From Thermoanaerobaculia bacterium (GTDB taxonomy: Bacteria > Acidobacteriota > Thermoanaerobaculia > Multivoradales > JAIOJS01), in NCBI GenBank assembly GCA_019911795.1, contig JAIOJS010000232.1:1-33047 (forward strand): a stretch of 33,047 nt of DNA, written 5' to 3'. The position numbers and the translations under genes were made by a program. The notes beneath the pieces were generated by a model. It made no database searches. It had not been told where the DNA came from and saw only the letters and a list, made by a program, of their open reading frames with translations. Within the stretch, counting starts at the first letter, position 1, and each line of letters begins with the position of its first letter. Below, piece after piece: positions 23,596 through 32,832 of the stretch.

Positions 23596-24600
23596 GTGAA
23601 GAAGAAACGAATCCTAGTTCTGATACTGCTTGTTGCGGCTGCAGTTGTCGTCGCCGTTTTCGCGATGCGGCCAACGCCGGAGACCGGTCACCTTCGAATC
23701 TCCGGGAACATCGAGATCTCGGATGTCGAGGCATCCTTCAGACTTCCGGGTCGGGTTGTCGAACGAACCGTTTCGGAGGGTGATTCGGTCACCTCCGGTC
23801 AACTCCTGGCTCGTCTCGACGACACCGAACTCCGTCACGAAGTGGAACTTCACCGGGCGGATCTGGGTGCTGCCGAATCGTGGTTGGCGGAACTCGAGGC
23901 CGGGACTCGGCCCGAAGAGGTCGGCCAGGCGCGGGCGGCTCTGGCGCGCGCTCGGGCCGAGGCAGATCGGGCGAGGAAGGAGTACCTTCGGCAAGAGGAT
24001 CTCCTGGCGAGGGACGTCATTTCGAGTCGCGAGTTCGAGGTCGCCGAGGCGGCCCATCGGATCGCGCTGGCCCAGGTCGACGAGATCGAGAACCGATTGA
24101 CGCTGGCCGAACGCGGCCCGCGTCAGGAGCAGATCCAACACGCCCGAGAGCGCGCCAAGCAGGCCGCAGAAGCGCTCGCCCTCGCCGAGACGCGTCTCTC
24201 CTTCGCCACCCTCACCGCACCGACGACTGGCCTGGTCCTCGCCGACCACGTGGAGCCGGGCGAGCAGGTCGGTGCCGGCACTCCGATCGTGACGATCGGC
24301 GATGTCACCTCCACCTGGCTTCGTGGCTACATCGACGAAACGGACCTGGGACGGATCGAAGTAGGGCAGAGGGTGCGGGTTACGACCGATACCTATCCCG
24401 ACAAGATCTATGAAGGCACACTCTCCTTCATCGCGTCCGAAGCCGAGTTCACTCCCAAGCTCGTCCAGACGACGAAGGAACGGGTAAAGCTCGTCTATCG
24501 GGTGAAGATCGATATCCCGAATCCCGCGGGGGAGCTCAAGCCCGGTATGCCGGCCGACGCCGACATCGATCTCGGCATGACGGAGGCCGCCGCTCCGTGA
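23596..24600 (+). CDS. HlyD/YbhG-type periplasmic adaptor of ABC efflux pump
   Basis: The 334-residue membrane fusion protein has one N-terminal anchor (residues 5-24), a biotinyl-lipoyl half (SFRLPGRVVERTVSEGDSVT then GQLLARLDDTEL), a long Ala/Glu/Arg-rich coiled-coil hairpin (about 75-200), the second lipoyl half (TAPTTGLVLADHVEPGEQVG) and a beta-barrel (TWLRGYIDETDLGRIEVGQR). It connects the inner-membrane ABC transporter with the TolC-like channel encoded downstream. The GTG at 23596 follows GAGGAG. Its stop overlaps the next start (GTGA), so translation is coupled. Confidence 0.92.
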   Translation: MKKKRILVLILLVAAAVVVAVFAMRPTPETGHLRISGNIEISDVEASFRLPGRVVERTVSEGDSVTSGQLLARLDDTELRHEVELHRADLGAAESWLAELEAGTRPEEVGQARAALARARAEADRARKEYLRQEDLLARDVISSREFEVAEAAHRIALAQVDEIENRLTLAERGPRQEQIQHARERAKQAAEALALAETRLSFATLTAPTTGLVLADHVEPGEQVGAGTPIVTIGDVTSTWLRGYIDETDLGRIEVGQRVRVTTDTYPDKIYEGTLSFIASEAEFTPKLVQTTKERVKLVYRVKIDIPNPAGELKPGMPADADIDLGMTEAAAP

Positions 24601-25541
24601 ACGCCATCGAGGTCGTGGGCCTGGGGAAGCGGTTCGGCGAGACCATCGCGCTGGATAGCCTCACCCTGGACATCGCCGAAGGCGAGATCTTCGCGCTGGT
24701 CGGGCCCGACGGCGCCGGCAAGACCACGACCCTGCGCATGCTCACGGGCATCCTCACGCCCTCCAGTGGAAGCGCATCTGTTCTTGGCCTGGACACGGTT
24801 CGGGAGGCCGAGGCCATCAAAGAGCAGATCGGCTACATGAGTCAACGCTTCGGTCTCTATCCCGATCTCCGGGTTGAGGAGAACCTCCACTTCTACGCCG
24901 ATATCTACGGGGTTCCCCGCCAGGGGCGGGAGGAGAAGATCGATGAACTGCTGGCCTTCTCCAACATGGGGCCCTTCAAGAAGCGACTCGCCGGAAATCT
25001 ATCAGGCGGCATGAAACAGAAGCTAGGTCTGGCGTGCGCTTTGATCCACACGCCGCGGGTGCTCTTTCTCGACGAACCGACCAATGGCGTCGATCCTGTG
25101 TCGCGTCGTGACTTCTGGCGCATTCTCTACCTGCTCCTCGAGCAAGGAGTGACCATCGTGGTTTCGACGGCCTACCTGGACGAGGCGGAGCGCGCCCATC
25201 GAGTCGGCTTGCTCCACGAGGGGCGCCTGCTCGCCGTCGATCCACCCAGCCGGCTGAAAAGGCTGATCGATGGCTCCCTCCTCGAGGTCCGCACCGACCG
25301 ACCACGACCCGCGGCGGCAGCACTCAGGCAGGTGCTCCCCTCGCACGATGTAAGCCTGTTCGGCGACCGCGTGCACGTTGTGTCGCAAGAGCCCGGCCGG
25401 ACCACGGAGGTCATTGAAACGACCCTGGCACGGGAGGGCATCGCGACCGCGAGCGTGCGCCAAACCGAACCCTCGTTGGAGGATGTCTTCGTCGCGTTCC
25501 TCGGTCGGCCAGAGGGAGGGGACCATGCCAGCCTCCCCTAA
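24597..25541 (+). CDS. ABC transporter ATPase 1 (YbhF N-half-like), H-loop His absent
   Basis: The 314-residue ATPase has Walker A GPDGAGKTTT (residues 36-45), with Asp38 where Asn is usual, Q-loop region YMSQRFGLYPDL, signature LSGGMKQKLGL and Walker B VLFLDEPTNGVDP. The switch (H-loop) His is missing: VVSTAYLDEAE has Ala192 where its partner has TTHYMEEAE. In E. coli YbhF two such ATPases are fused; here they are separate genes. This half probably forms the weak or non-hydrolytic site of an ATPase heterodimer. It overlaps the next gene by 17 bp. Confidence 0.92.
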   Translation: MNAIEVVGLGKRFGETIALDSLTLDIAEGEIFALVGPDGAGKTTTLRMLTGILTPSSGSASVLGLDTVREAEAIKEQIGYMSQRFGLYPDLRVEENLHFYADIYGVPRQGREEKIDELLAFSNMGPFKKRLAGNLSGGMKQKLGLACALIHTPRVLFLDEPTNGVDPVSRRDFWRILYLLLEQGVTIVVSTAYLDEAERAHRVGLLHEGRLLAVDPPSRLKRLIDGSLLEVRTDRPRPAAAALRQVLPSHDVSLFGDRVHVVSQEPGRTTEVIETTLAREGIATASVRQTEPSLEDVFVAFLGRPEGGDHASLP

Positions 25542-26499
25542 CGGCATCGCCGTCTCTCTGCGCAATCTGGAGAAGCGCTTTGGTGACTTCGTCGCCGTAG
25601 ATCAGGTCACGCTCGACGTGAAGTCCGGAGAGATCTTTGGCTTCCTCGGTCCCAATGGCGCCGGCAAATCGACGACGATCCGCATGCTCACGGGCTTGCT
25701 GTCGCCGACCTCGGGGACGGGCACGGTGGCCGGTTTCGACCTCGCATCCGAGGCGGAGAAGATCAAGTCACGGATCGGCTACATGAGTCAGAGGTTCTCT
25801 CTCTACGAAGACCTCACGGTCGAGGAGAACATCGACTTCTACAGCGGCATCTACCGTATTCCCGCCGAAAAGAAGGCCGAGCGCAAAGACTGGGTCCTAG
25901 AGATGGCGGGCCTGGAGCAGCATCGCCAGACCCGCACCGGCTTCCTCTCCGGCGGCTGGAAGCAACGGCTGGCTCTTGGCTGCGCGATTCTCCACGAGCC
26001 CGCCATCCTCTTTCTCGACGAGCCGACCTCCGGCGTCGACCCACTGAGTCGTCGTGCCTTCTGGGACTTGATCTACTCCCTCGCTGAGCAGGGGGTGACG
26101 GTCTTCGTCACGACCCACTACATGGAGGAGGCGGAGTACTGCGACCGGCTCGGCCTCATCTACCGCGGCACGTTGATCGCTCTCGGAACCCCTGGTGAGC
26201 TCAAGTCCTCGTTCATGAAGGAATCGGTTCTGGAAGTCGTCTGCGATCGAGCTCAGGAGGCCATCGCGCCCCTCGAGAAGATTCCCGGCGTTCACGGGGT
26301 GGCTCTGTTCGGTACCGCGCTTCACGTCGTCGCCGGAGAGGGCCTGGATCTCGGTCCCGTCGTCGAGGAGGTCCTCTCCGCCTCCGGCTTCGCGGTCGAA
26401 CGGGTCGAAGTCATCACGCCGTCGCTCGAGGACGTGTTTGTTTCCTTGATCGAAGCCAGGGACCGACAGGTCCAGCCGCTGGCGGAGGTAGCGGGATGA
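25525..26499 (+). CDS. ABC transporter ATPase 2 (YbhF C-half-like), canonical
   Basis: The 324-residue ATPase has a complete set of motifs: Walker A GPNGAGKSTT (42-51), YMSQRFSLYEDL, signature LSGGWKQRLALG, Walker B ILFLDEPTSGVDP and H-loop His198 in VTTHYMEEAEYCDRLGL. The C-terminal extension (about 225-320) is the regulatory region common to the DrrA/YbhF group. The ATG at 25525 follows GAGGGAGGGG and lies inside the end of ATPase 1. Its stop overlaps the start of the first permease (ATGA). Together with ATPase 1 it should energise the two ABC-2 permeases. Confidence 0.93.
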   Translation: MPASPNGIAVSLRNLEKRFGDFVAVDQVTLDVKSGEIFGFLGPNGAGKSTTIRMLTGLLSPTSGTGTVAGFDLASEAEKIKSRIGYMSQRFSLYEDLTVEENIDFYSGIYRIPAEKKAERKDWVLEMAGLEQHRQTRTGFLSGGWKQRLALGCAILHEPAILFLDEPTSGVDPLSRRAFWDLIYSLAEQGVTVFVTTHYMEEAEYCDRLGLIYRGTLIALGTPGELKSSFMKESVLEVVCDRAQEAIAPLEKIPGVHGVALFGTALHVVAGEGLDLGPVVEEVLSASGFAVERVEVITPSLEDVFVSLIEARDRQVQPLAEVAG

Positions 26500-27629
26500 A
26501 CGGCCAACGTCTGTGGGCGGTGGCTCGCAAGGAGACTCTTCACATCGTGCGGGACCCCCGGAGTCTCACGATGGGGATTGCGATCCCGATGCTTCTCCTG
26601 ATCCTCTTCGGTTTTGCCCTCACCCTCGACGTTGACGACGTCCCGCTCGTGGTGTGGGACCAGAGTCGAACGCCGGCGAGTCGTGAACTGATCAGCGGCT
26701 TCCAGGGTTCTCCCTACTTCTCGTTGCAGGCCTTCGTCGGTGGCTACGACGAGATCGAGCGAGCCATCGATCACAGTGAGGCGCTCATGGCGGTGGTCAT
26801 TCCGGTCGACCTCGGCAAGACCTCGAGTAGCGGTCTGCCACCTTCGGTGCAGATCCTGGTGGACGGGAGCGACTCCAACACCGCCGCTCTCGCCATCGGC
26901 TACGGCGAGAGCGTCGTGCGGCGGTGGAGTCAAACCGTCGTTCTGGAACGGTTCCGCCGGCTGGGTGGGCAGACCGTGGCGCTACCCCTCGAGGTGCGGC
27001 CCCGGATCTGGTTCAACGCCGAGATGGAGTCGAAGAACTACATCATCCCGGGTCTCATCGCTGTCATCATGATGGTCATCGCGGCGCTCTTGACCTCGCT
27101 CACTGTCGCCCGAGAGTGGGAGACCGGGACGATGGAACAGCTCATCTCTACTCCCCTCAAGGGGCACGAGCTGATCCTCGGCAAGTTTCTTCCCTACTTC
27201 GGTATCGGCCTGCTCGACGTTCTTCTGGCGGTGCTAATGGGGGCCTTCGTCTTCGAGGTACCGCTGCGCGGCAGTCTCTGGCTGCTGTTTGCCATGGCAG
27301 CGATCTTTCTCACCGGCGCGCTCGCGCTCGGTCTGGTTATCAGCATCGTAACCAAGGGACAGTTGCTCGCCAGCCAGCTCGCCATGGTCCTCACCTTTCT
27401 TCCCGCATTCTTGCTCTCGGGGTTCATGTACGACATCGGCAACATGCCACGACCGATCCAGGTCATCACCCACCTCATTCCAGCGCGCTACTTCGTAACC
27501 CTGCTCAAGGGGATCTATCTGAAGGGCGTCGGGCTGGAAACCCTCGCCTCGGAAGCTCTCCTATTGGCCGTATTCAGTGTCGTCATGTTGCTCGTGTCCA
27601 CCCTGAAGTTCAGAAAGAACCTGGAGTAG
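26496..27629 (+). CDS. ABC-2 type permease (YbhS-like)
   Basis: The 377-residue inner-membrane protein has a TM helix near residues 22-45, a large periplasmic domain (about 46-175), and five further TM helices from 178 onward. Family marks include LHIVRDPRSL near the N-terminus, REWETGTMEQLISTPLKGHE (cytoplasmic coupling segment) and LLSGFMYDIGNMP followed by THLIPARYFVTLLKG near the C-terminus. It pairs with the next gene product to form the translocation path. The ATG overlaps the preceding stop. Confidence 0.92.
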   Translation: MNGQRLWAVARKETLHIVRDPRSLTMGIAIPMLLLILFGFALTLDVDDVPLVVWDQSRTPASRELISGFQGSPYFSLQAFVGGYDEIERAIDHSEALMAVVIPVDLGKTSSSGLPPSVQILVDGSDSNTAALAIGYGESVVRRWSQTVVLERFRRLGGQTVALPLEVRPRIWFNAEMESKNYIIPGLIAVIMMVIAALLTSLTVAREWETGTMEQLISTPLKGHELILGKFLPYFGIGLLDVLLAVLMGAFVFEVPLRGSLWLLFAMAAIFLTGALALGLVISIVTKGQLLASQLAMVLTFLPAFLLSGFMYDIGNMPRPIQVITHLIPARYFVTLLKGIYLKGVGLETLASEALLLAVFSVVMLLVSTLKFRKNLE

Positions 27630-27634
27630 GGACT

Positions 27635-28765
27635 ATGTTCGAGCGCGTCCGACACATGCTGGTGAAAGAGTTCATCCAGATTCTGCGCGATCCGCGCATG
27701 AAGGCCGTGATCATCCTGATGCCGATTGTTCAGGCGTTGGTCTTCGGCTATGCGGTGACCACCGACGTTCGCGATGTGCGCACCGCCATCTACGACCTCG
27801 ACAACAGCGTCGAAAGCCGCGAAATCACCGCTCAGTTCCTGGCCTCTGGGTACTTCCACGATGTGGCTCGCGTGGCGAGCGATGCGGAGGCACAGCGGCT
27901 CGTCGACGAGGGGGAGGCACGCGTCGTGCTGCGTTTCAACCGTGGCTTCGGCAGCGCTATCCGCACCGGTCGCACTGGCCAACTCCAACTCATCCTCGAT
28001 GGCACCGACTCGAACACTGCCGGCATCGTACTCAACTACGCCGGTGCGATCGCCGAGCGTTACAACAACGAGGTGCTCGCGATCCGCCTCGCCCGGCTGC
28101 CCGACCAGACGCTGGGTTCGGCCGGTGCGGTCCCCGCCACGAGGTCCTGGTTCAACGCCAATCTCGACAGCCGAAACTTCTACGTTCCGGGCGTCATCGC
28201 ACTGATCGTCACGCTGGTCACTCTAATGCTGTCGGCGATGGCCGTAGTGCGAGAGAAGGAGATTGGAACCATCGAGCAGATCATGGTGACGCCCATTACC
28301 CAGACAGAATTCATTCTTGGCAAGACCGTACCCTTCGCCCTCATCGCCTATCTCGACGTGGCGCTGATCTCGGTCATCGCCGCCTTCTGGTTTGAGGTGC
28401 CGATGCGCGGCTCGCTGACGCTGCTCTTTGTGGCAACGACCCTCTTTCTGATGAACATGATCGGCGTAGGCCTGCTCATCTCGACCGTGAGTCGTACCCA
28501 ACAGCAGGCGATGATGAGTGCCTTCTTCTACTACTTCCCCGCCGTGCTCTTGTCCGGCTTCATGTTCCCCATCGCCAACATGCCAGGGGTCGTGCAGTGG
28601 CTCACCTATCTCAACCCGCTGCGCTACTTCCTGGTGATCATCCGGGGCGTTTTCCTCAAGGGCATCGGACCGGAGGTGCTCTGGACTCAGATGGCCGCGC
28701 TGGCCGTGCTAGGGATCACCAGCCTCTTTGTCGCTTCCCGGAAGTTTCACAAAACCCTCTCTTGA
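27635..28765 (+). CDS. ABC-2 type permease (YbhR-like)
   Basis: The 376-residue permease has the same layout as the previous one: LVKEFIQILRDPRMKAVIIL, a periplasmic domain (about 45-180), then TM helices with REKEIGTIEQIMVTPITQTE, LLSGFMFPIANMP and LNPLRYFLVIIRGVFLKGIG. The ATG at 27635 lies 5 bp after the preceding stop with GGAG before it; a longer open frame upstream only shadows the first permease. The pair plus two ATPases match E. coli YbhGFSR, a multidrug or cation efflux pump; substrate here is unknown. Confidence 0.93.
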   Translation: MFERVRHMLVKEFIQILRDPRMKAVIILMPIVQALVFGYAVTTDVRDVRTAIYDLDNSVESREITAQFLASGYFHDVARVASDAEAQRLVDEGEARVVLRFNRGFGSAIRTGRTGQLQLILDGTDSNTAGIVLNYAGAIAERYNNEVLAIRLARLPDQTLGSAGAVPATRSWFNANLDSRNFYVPGVIALIVTLVTLMLSAMAVVREKEIGTIEQIMVTPITQTEFILGKTVPFALIAYLDVALISVIAAFWFEVPMRGSLTLLFVATTLFLMNMIGVGLLISTVSRTQQQAMMSAFFYYFPAVLLSGFMFPIANMPGVVQWLTYLNPLRYFLVIIRGVFLKGIGPEVLWTQMAALAVLGITSLFVASRKFHKTLS

Positions 28766-28776
28766 GGAGAATAGAT

Positions 28777-30108
28777 ATGCGCAATCGACTCGACCGCCCG
28801 AACCCAATGCGGATGTACCTCGCTCTCACTCTCGTGGCCGCGTCGCTTTCCGCCGGCGAGCAACCTTCGCCAGCACCGACCGACCGAGCCCTTGATCTCG
28901 ACGCCTGCGTGCGGATCGCCGTCGCCGAGAATCCCCTCCTGCGCGCCGCCGAAGAGGGTGTAGCCTTTGCGGCTGAGTCGGTTGGAATCGCGCGGGCCGC
29001 CTACTACCCCGAGGTCGCGCTCGATGCACGCTATCGTCGATTCGACACCCACGTCTTCTTGCCTTCGGGTCTATCCCTGCAGGAGAGCAGTCTCGGTGCC
29101 ACGGACGATTGGAGCACCGCACTACGGGCCGGGTATACGGTGTACGACAGCGGCGTACGACGTGCCGAAAGCAATGCGGCCATTGCCGTTCGAGAGTCGG
29201 CAAGCCACAGCCGGGAGCGGGTCCGGCAGGACGTTGTGCTCGCCGTTCACCAGGCCTACTTCAGGGTGCTTTCCACTGAGGCCGCGAGATCAGCCGTCGA
29301 GGCGCGTATGGCGCGCTCCCGCGACCACCTGGAGTTGGCGATGGCCCTCAAACAAGCTGGTGCGGTGCCCCAGGCGGATGTGCTGCGGGCCCGAGTCGAG
29401 GAGGCTGGAGCTCGCCTCGCCTTGGTGCAGGCAGACGGAGACTCGAGGATTGCTTATGGTGACCTCGCTACCGCGATGGGACTGCCGGCCGCACTTCCCC
29501 TCACCGTGGTCGACCAGATGCCCGTAGAGGCGGAGTCCTCGCCCCATGACGACGAGGAGGCGCTGGGGCGAGCTCTCGAACAGCGAGCCGAACTGAAGGC
29601 CGCGCAGGAGCGGATCTCCGCAGCAGAGCACCAGGTGGTCGCCATTGAGGGTTCCTACAAGCCGCACGTTCGGGCGGAACTGGCATTCGGTTTGCGTGAC
29701 TCGGAGCTCCTACCCGAGGACCAGGACTGGTCGGTGGGCGCCTCGGTGCAGGTTCCGATCTTTAGCGGTTTCGCTAAGTCCCATCGAATGGAGCGGGCCG
29801 CCATCGAAACGAAGATTTTGGAAGCCGAGGCGGAGGCGGTGTCCAACCGTATCCGGCAAGAGGTGTGGACTGCCAGCAGTAGGCTCGAGAGCGCCACGGA
29901 GGGAGTACGGCAGGCCGAGGCACTGCAAGACGAAGCCCAACAGAGTCTTGGCTTCGCCCGCGCTCGCTACGAGGCCGGTGCTGGGACTATCAACGACCTC
30001 TTGGACGCCGAGAGCATGCTCACCGCAGCGGATGCTGCCCAGGTAACTGCCGTTCTGAGCTACCGGGTGGCGAAGTCTCTGCTGCTCCGGGCCCAAGGAG
30101 ACCTCTGA
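28777..30108 (+). CDS. TolC-like outer-membrane efflux channel
   Basis: The 443-residue exported protein has a signal peptide (about 10-27, MYLALTLVAASLSAG) and two outer-membrane efflux repeats: LDLDACVRIAVAENPLLRAA to about 215, and ALEQRAELKAAQERISAAEH to about 430. Periplasmic helices are rich in Ala, Glu and Arg. AYYPEVALDARYR and YKPHVRAELAFGLRD are the typical strand entries. GAGGAG precedes the ATG at 28777. It completes a tripartite pump with the adaptor and ABC subunits, and starts 11 bp after the last permease. Confidence 0.92.
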   Translation: MRNRLDRPNPMRMYLALTLVAASLSAGEQPSPAPTDRALDLDACVRIAVAENPLLRAAEEGVAFAAESVGIARAAYYPEVALDARYRRFDTHVFLPSGLSLQESSLGATDDWSTALRAGYTVYDSGVRRAESNAAIAVRESASHSRERVRQDVVLAVHQAYFRVLSTEAARSAVEARMARSRDHLELAMALKQAGAVPQADVLRARVEEAGARLALVQADGDSRIAYGDLATAMGLPAALPLTVVDQMPVEAESSPHDDEEALGRALEQRAELKAAQERISAAEHQVVAIEGSYKPHVRAELAFGLRDSELLPEDQDWSVGASVQVPIFSGFAKSHRMERAAIETKILEAEAEAVSNRIRQEVWTASSRLESATEGVRQAEALQDEAQQSLGFARARYEAGAGTINDLLDAESMLTAADAAQVTAVLSYRVAKSLLLRAQGDL

Positions 30109-30178
30109 CTTGGTTGTTGCGGCAGCTGAAACTCGAGGCCCGAGGGTCGAGAGAGACGCCAAGCGCCAAGAACCTCGG

Positions 30179-31078
30179 ATGCGGCGCGTTCTTCTGATAT
30201 GTCTGTCGCTATTGGCGACCTTCGCCCCCATACCAGGTCTTGCCGAGAGTCCAGATGAAGGGGAGAGTCTCCCCCCAACCGAAGTCGAGTCGCGGCTCGT
30301 GGGTATGCCTCGCGAGGAGCTATTCCACCCACTCCTCGGCGACCCGAAGGAGCTCCGTACCTTCGCGACTTATCTTCACAGCTCTTCCCGCGGCCGCAGC
30401 ACCGATGTGGGCGCTGTCGGTCTCAGCGAGCGTTGGGGAATCGTCCGCCATCAAGGCCAACGAGAGGGGAATGGCTGGCAGTTCGGGCTGTCGGGGGGCG
30501 TGTTCGCCCAGTTCGACATGGGCACGAGTTCCATGGATCTCGTCAACGCCGACTACCTGATCGGCTTTCCCCTGACCTGGCGCCGAGGAGGGTGGTCCGG
30601 ACGCTTCAACCTCTACCATCAGAGTTCCCACCTGGGTGACGAGTTCCTGCTTCACACCAACGCCGAGCGGATCAACCTCAGTTTCGAGGCCGTCGAGGTC
30701 CTCGTCGCTAGGGACCTCGGACCGTTGCGGGTCTACGGCGGAGGGGAGTACCTCATCGACCCCGAACCCTCCGACCTGGCTCCAGGGGTGCTCCACGCTG
30801 GGGTCGAGTACCGCCACTCGAGAAGAACTGTCTCCATTGGCAAGATAGGGAAAGCACGCTGGGTAGCAGCGGCCGATCTAAAGTCTCTCGAGGAACATGA
30901 TTGGACGGTGGCATGGAGCTTTCGCGCCGGCCTCGAGTTCTCTCCGGTCGAGGCCCGGCCGGGGACTCGGAGAAGCTGGAGCCTGCTGGTCGAGGCTTAC
31001 GAAGGCCCCTCTCCCTGGGGACAGTTCTATCAGAACGATGTTTCGTATCTTGGCTCGGGCTTCCACCTCAGCCTGTAG
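30179..31078 (+). CDS. DUF1207 family exported protein
   Basis: The 299-residue protein has a signal peptide (1-22, ending PIPGLAES). Family marks are FHPLLGDPKELR, SGGVFAQFDMGTSSMDLVNA, DYLIGFPLTWRRG, FNLYHQSSHLGDEFLL and YGGGEYLIDPEP. The many amphipathic strands and the terminal SGFHLSL suggest an outer-membrane or membrane-associated beta-barrel. An upstream TTG at 30110 is possible, but the ATG at 30179 gives a clean signal peptide. It follows the TolC gene by 70 bp and may be co-expressed. Function unknown. Confidence 0.82.
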   Translation: MRRVLLICLSLLATFAPIPGLAESPDEGESLPPTEVESRLVGMPREELFHPLLGDPKELRTFATYLHSSSRGRSTDVGAVGLSERWGIVRHQGQREGNGWQFGLSGGVFAQFDMGTSSMDLVNADYLIGFPLTWRRGGWSGRFNLYHQSSHLGDEFLLHTNAERINLSFEAVEVLVARDLGPLRVYGGGEYLIDPEPSDLAPGVLHAGVEYRHSRRTVSIGKIGKARWVAAADLKSLEEHDWTVAWSFRAGLEFSPVEARPGTRRSWSLLVEAYEGPSPWGQFYQNDVSYLGSGFHLSL

Positions 31079-31094
31079 GAAAGGAAAGACGAAG

Positions 31095-31532
31095 ATGACA
31101 AAAGGAGCTATGCCTCAGCCGATCCGGCCGGTAGACAAGCTTGCTACCCGACCCTGGATCCCCTCGTTGGTAGCCATCGCCTTCGGCCTCATGACCCTCA
31201 AGGAAGGTGGTTCGGTGCTATTTCTGGATGGACCTGCCCGCGCTGCTGCGGGCGCGTACGTTCCGTTCGTCCTCTGGTTCAACTTCATGGCCGGGTTCGC
31301 CTATGTGACAGCCGGTGTCGGATTCTGGAGACGGGATCGATGGTCCATGTGGCTCTCCTCCGGCCTCTTTCTCGGCACGGCCGCAGTGCTTGCCGCCTTC
31401 GTCGTGCACATCCTAGTCGGCGGGGCCTACGAGAACCGGACCTTGGTTGCCATGACGCTTCGAACCACCGTGTGGCTAGTCCTGGCCGTTTGGGCCCGTC
31501 GATCCCTGGGAGCTTCTCGGCACGAGCATTGA
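31095..31532 (+). CDS. Small four-helix membrane protein of unknown function
   Basis: The 145-residue protein has about four hydrophobic segments (roughly 22-44, 54-77, 83-108, 115-135) joined by short charged loops. FGLMTLKEGGSVLF and NFMAGFAYVTAGVGFWRRDRWS resemble uncharacterised inner-membrane proteins found near stress or metal genes. AAGGAAAG precedes the ATG, 16 bp after the DUF1207 stop, so they share a transcript. I do not recognise a characterised homologue. Confidence 0.7.
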   Translation: MTKGAMPQPIRPVDKLATRPWIPSLVAIAFGLMTLKEGGSVLFLDGPARAAAGAYVPFVLWFNFMAGFAYVTAGVGFWRRDRWSMWLSSGLFLGTAAVLAAFVVHILVGGAYENRTLVAMTLRTTVWLVLAVWARRSLGASRHEH

Positions 31533-31651
31533 GGCACACCGCCAAGGGCGACTGCGGCCCGGGATCGCTGGCGGGGGGCCGACGATCGGACGACAGTGCT
31601 TCGAAGACTCTAAACAACCTGGCTCAAAGCACCGAGGATTACCCGACGGGG

Positions 31652-32161
31652 CTAGAGCGTTTCGAGGAAGAATGCGGCCAGAGCCGCACGATCTTCGAGG
31701 CCCGCCTTGCGGTACACGACATGGGCTTGCTGTCGTACGGTCCGTTCGCTGGTTCCCCGGGCCGCCGCGATCTGTTTGTGACCCTTGCCCTTGAGAAGTA
31801 ACCGAGCCACGTCAGATTCTGCATCGGTGAGATTCCACCTTCGAAACTGCTCGTCCACTGCGCTCGCCAGCCCAGCGAGGTGACTCTCGGCCGCTCGCCG
31901 CCACTCTTGGGCCGCCTCGCGAGAGGAAGAGAGTTCTGACGCCAGCTCACGACGTGCTGCAATCAATCGCCTGAGTCTGCCTCCGAGGAAGACGACTCCA
32001 GTGGTCGCGAGGAGGGCGATCGCGCCCTCCATGACGAGGTGCAGCCAGCCGGCGCCCTCTCCCCTGTCGGCGACCATGTCGACGCTCGCGACAACGACGA
32101 TCGCCAGCACCATGATCAGCTCAGGGCCGAATCTCGGGCGATGCTCCACTACTCGCACCAC
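31652..32161 (-). CDS. Membrane-anchored LuxR-type HTH protein
   Basis: The 169-residue protein has two N-terminal TM helices (about 13-32 and 41-62), a coiled linker rich in Arg, Glu and Ser (65-105), and a C-terminal GerE/LuxR HTH (LTDAESDVARLLLKGKGHKQ followed by RGTSERTVRQQAHVVYRKAG). There is no receiver or ligand domain. Such proteins may sense the membrane state or be released by proteolysis. The GTG at 32161 has a poor ribosome site; an internal ATG (residue 17) would cut into the first helix. It is divergent from the DUF2231-like gene, a possible target. Confidence 0.8.
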   Translation of the reverse strand: MVRVVEHRPRFGPELIMVLAIVVVASVDMVADRGEGAGWLHLVMEGAIALLATTGVVFLGGRLRRLIAARRELASELSSSREAAQEWRRAAESHLAGLASAVDEQFRRWNLTDAESDVARLLLKGKGHKQIAAARGTSERTVRQQAHVVYRKAGLEDRAALAAFFLETL

Positions 32162-32313
32162 GCTTCAAGGTACTCAGAAGCGGGCATAGAACAGATGTCG
32201 GATGGACCCCGATCGAGGCGGTGTAGCACGATTCATTTGAAAGGTCCTCCGGTTAGGTCGATCCGATCTACGGGTTGCCGCTAAGGCGGACATCAACAAA
32301 GGAGATAGATATC

Positions 32314-32832
32314 ATGAACGGACTTCCCTTACACCCCATGCTCGTCCACCTTCCCTTGGCTCTGGCCGCTCTGGTCCCTCTCGTGGCCCTCGCCGCGCTC
32401 ATTGCCCATCGCTTCCATCACCGGTCGCGTAGCCTCTTTGTCGCAGTGTTTCTCCTTCAGACTACCCTGGCCGCTGGGGCCGTAGCCGCCTCACGGACCG
32501 GTGAAGCGGAGGAGGATCGGGTCGAGGCTGTGGTTGCCGATACCGTCCTCGAGGCTCACGAGGAGGCCGCAGAGGCTTTCGTCGTAGCGGCTTGGGTGGC
32601 GGCGGCTGCGAGTCTGATCCCGGTGTTCTGGTTCCATCGTCGCCGGATCGCGACCCTTGGGGGCCTCGTTTCGGTCATCGCCACGGTCGTGGTTCTAGGG
32701 TTGGGCATCCGTGTCGGTGAGGCAGGAGCTGCGCTCGTCTATCGTCATGGGGCCGCTAACGTCTATGTAGAGAGTGCAGGATCTCCAAGTCTCACGGGTC
32801 CGGCGCACGATCTCTCGCGAGTCCACGACTGA
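32314..32832 (+). CDS. DUF2231-like membrane protein
   Basis: The 172-residue protein begins MNGLPLHPMLVHLPLALAAL, the entry motif of DUF2231, and has four hydrophobic segments (about 12-33, 40-60, 88-105, 113-135) with an acidic loop around 62-84 (EAEEDRVEAVV then EAHEEAAEA). It has several His residues at the membrane edge (HRFHHRSRS). Haem or quinone binding has been suggested for relatives, but nothing here proves it. GGAG precedes the ATG. The divergent LuxR-type gene starts 152 bp away. Confidence 0.75.
   Translation: MNGLPLHPMLVHLPLALAALVPLVALAALIAHRFHHRSRSLFVAVFLLQTTLAAGAVAASRTGEAEEDRVEAVVADTVLEAHEEAAEAFVVAAWVAAAASLIPVFWFHRRRIATLGGLVSVIATVVVLGLGIRVGEAGAALVYRHGAANVYVESAGSPSLTGPAHDLSRVHD

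Noticed and set aside
26924-27634. Long N-terminal extension of the second ABC-2 permease
   Set aside because: The extension is a shifted-frame reading of the first permease; the family N-terminus begins at the ATG at 27635, which has a ribosome site.
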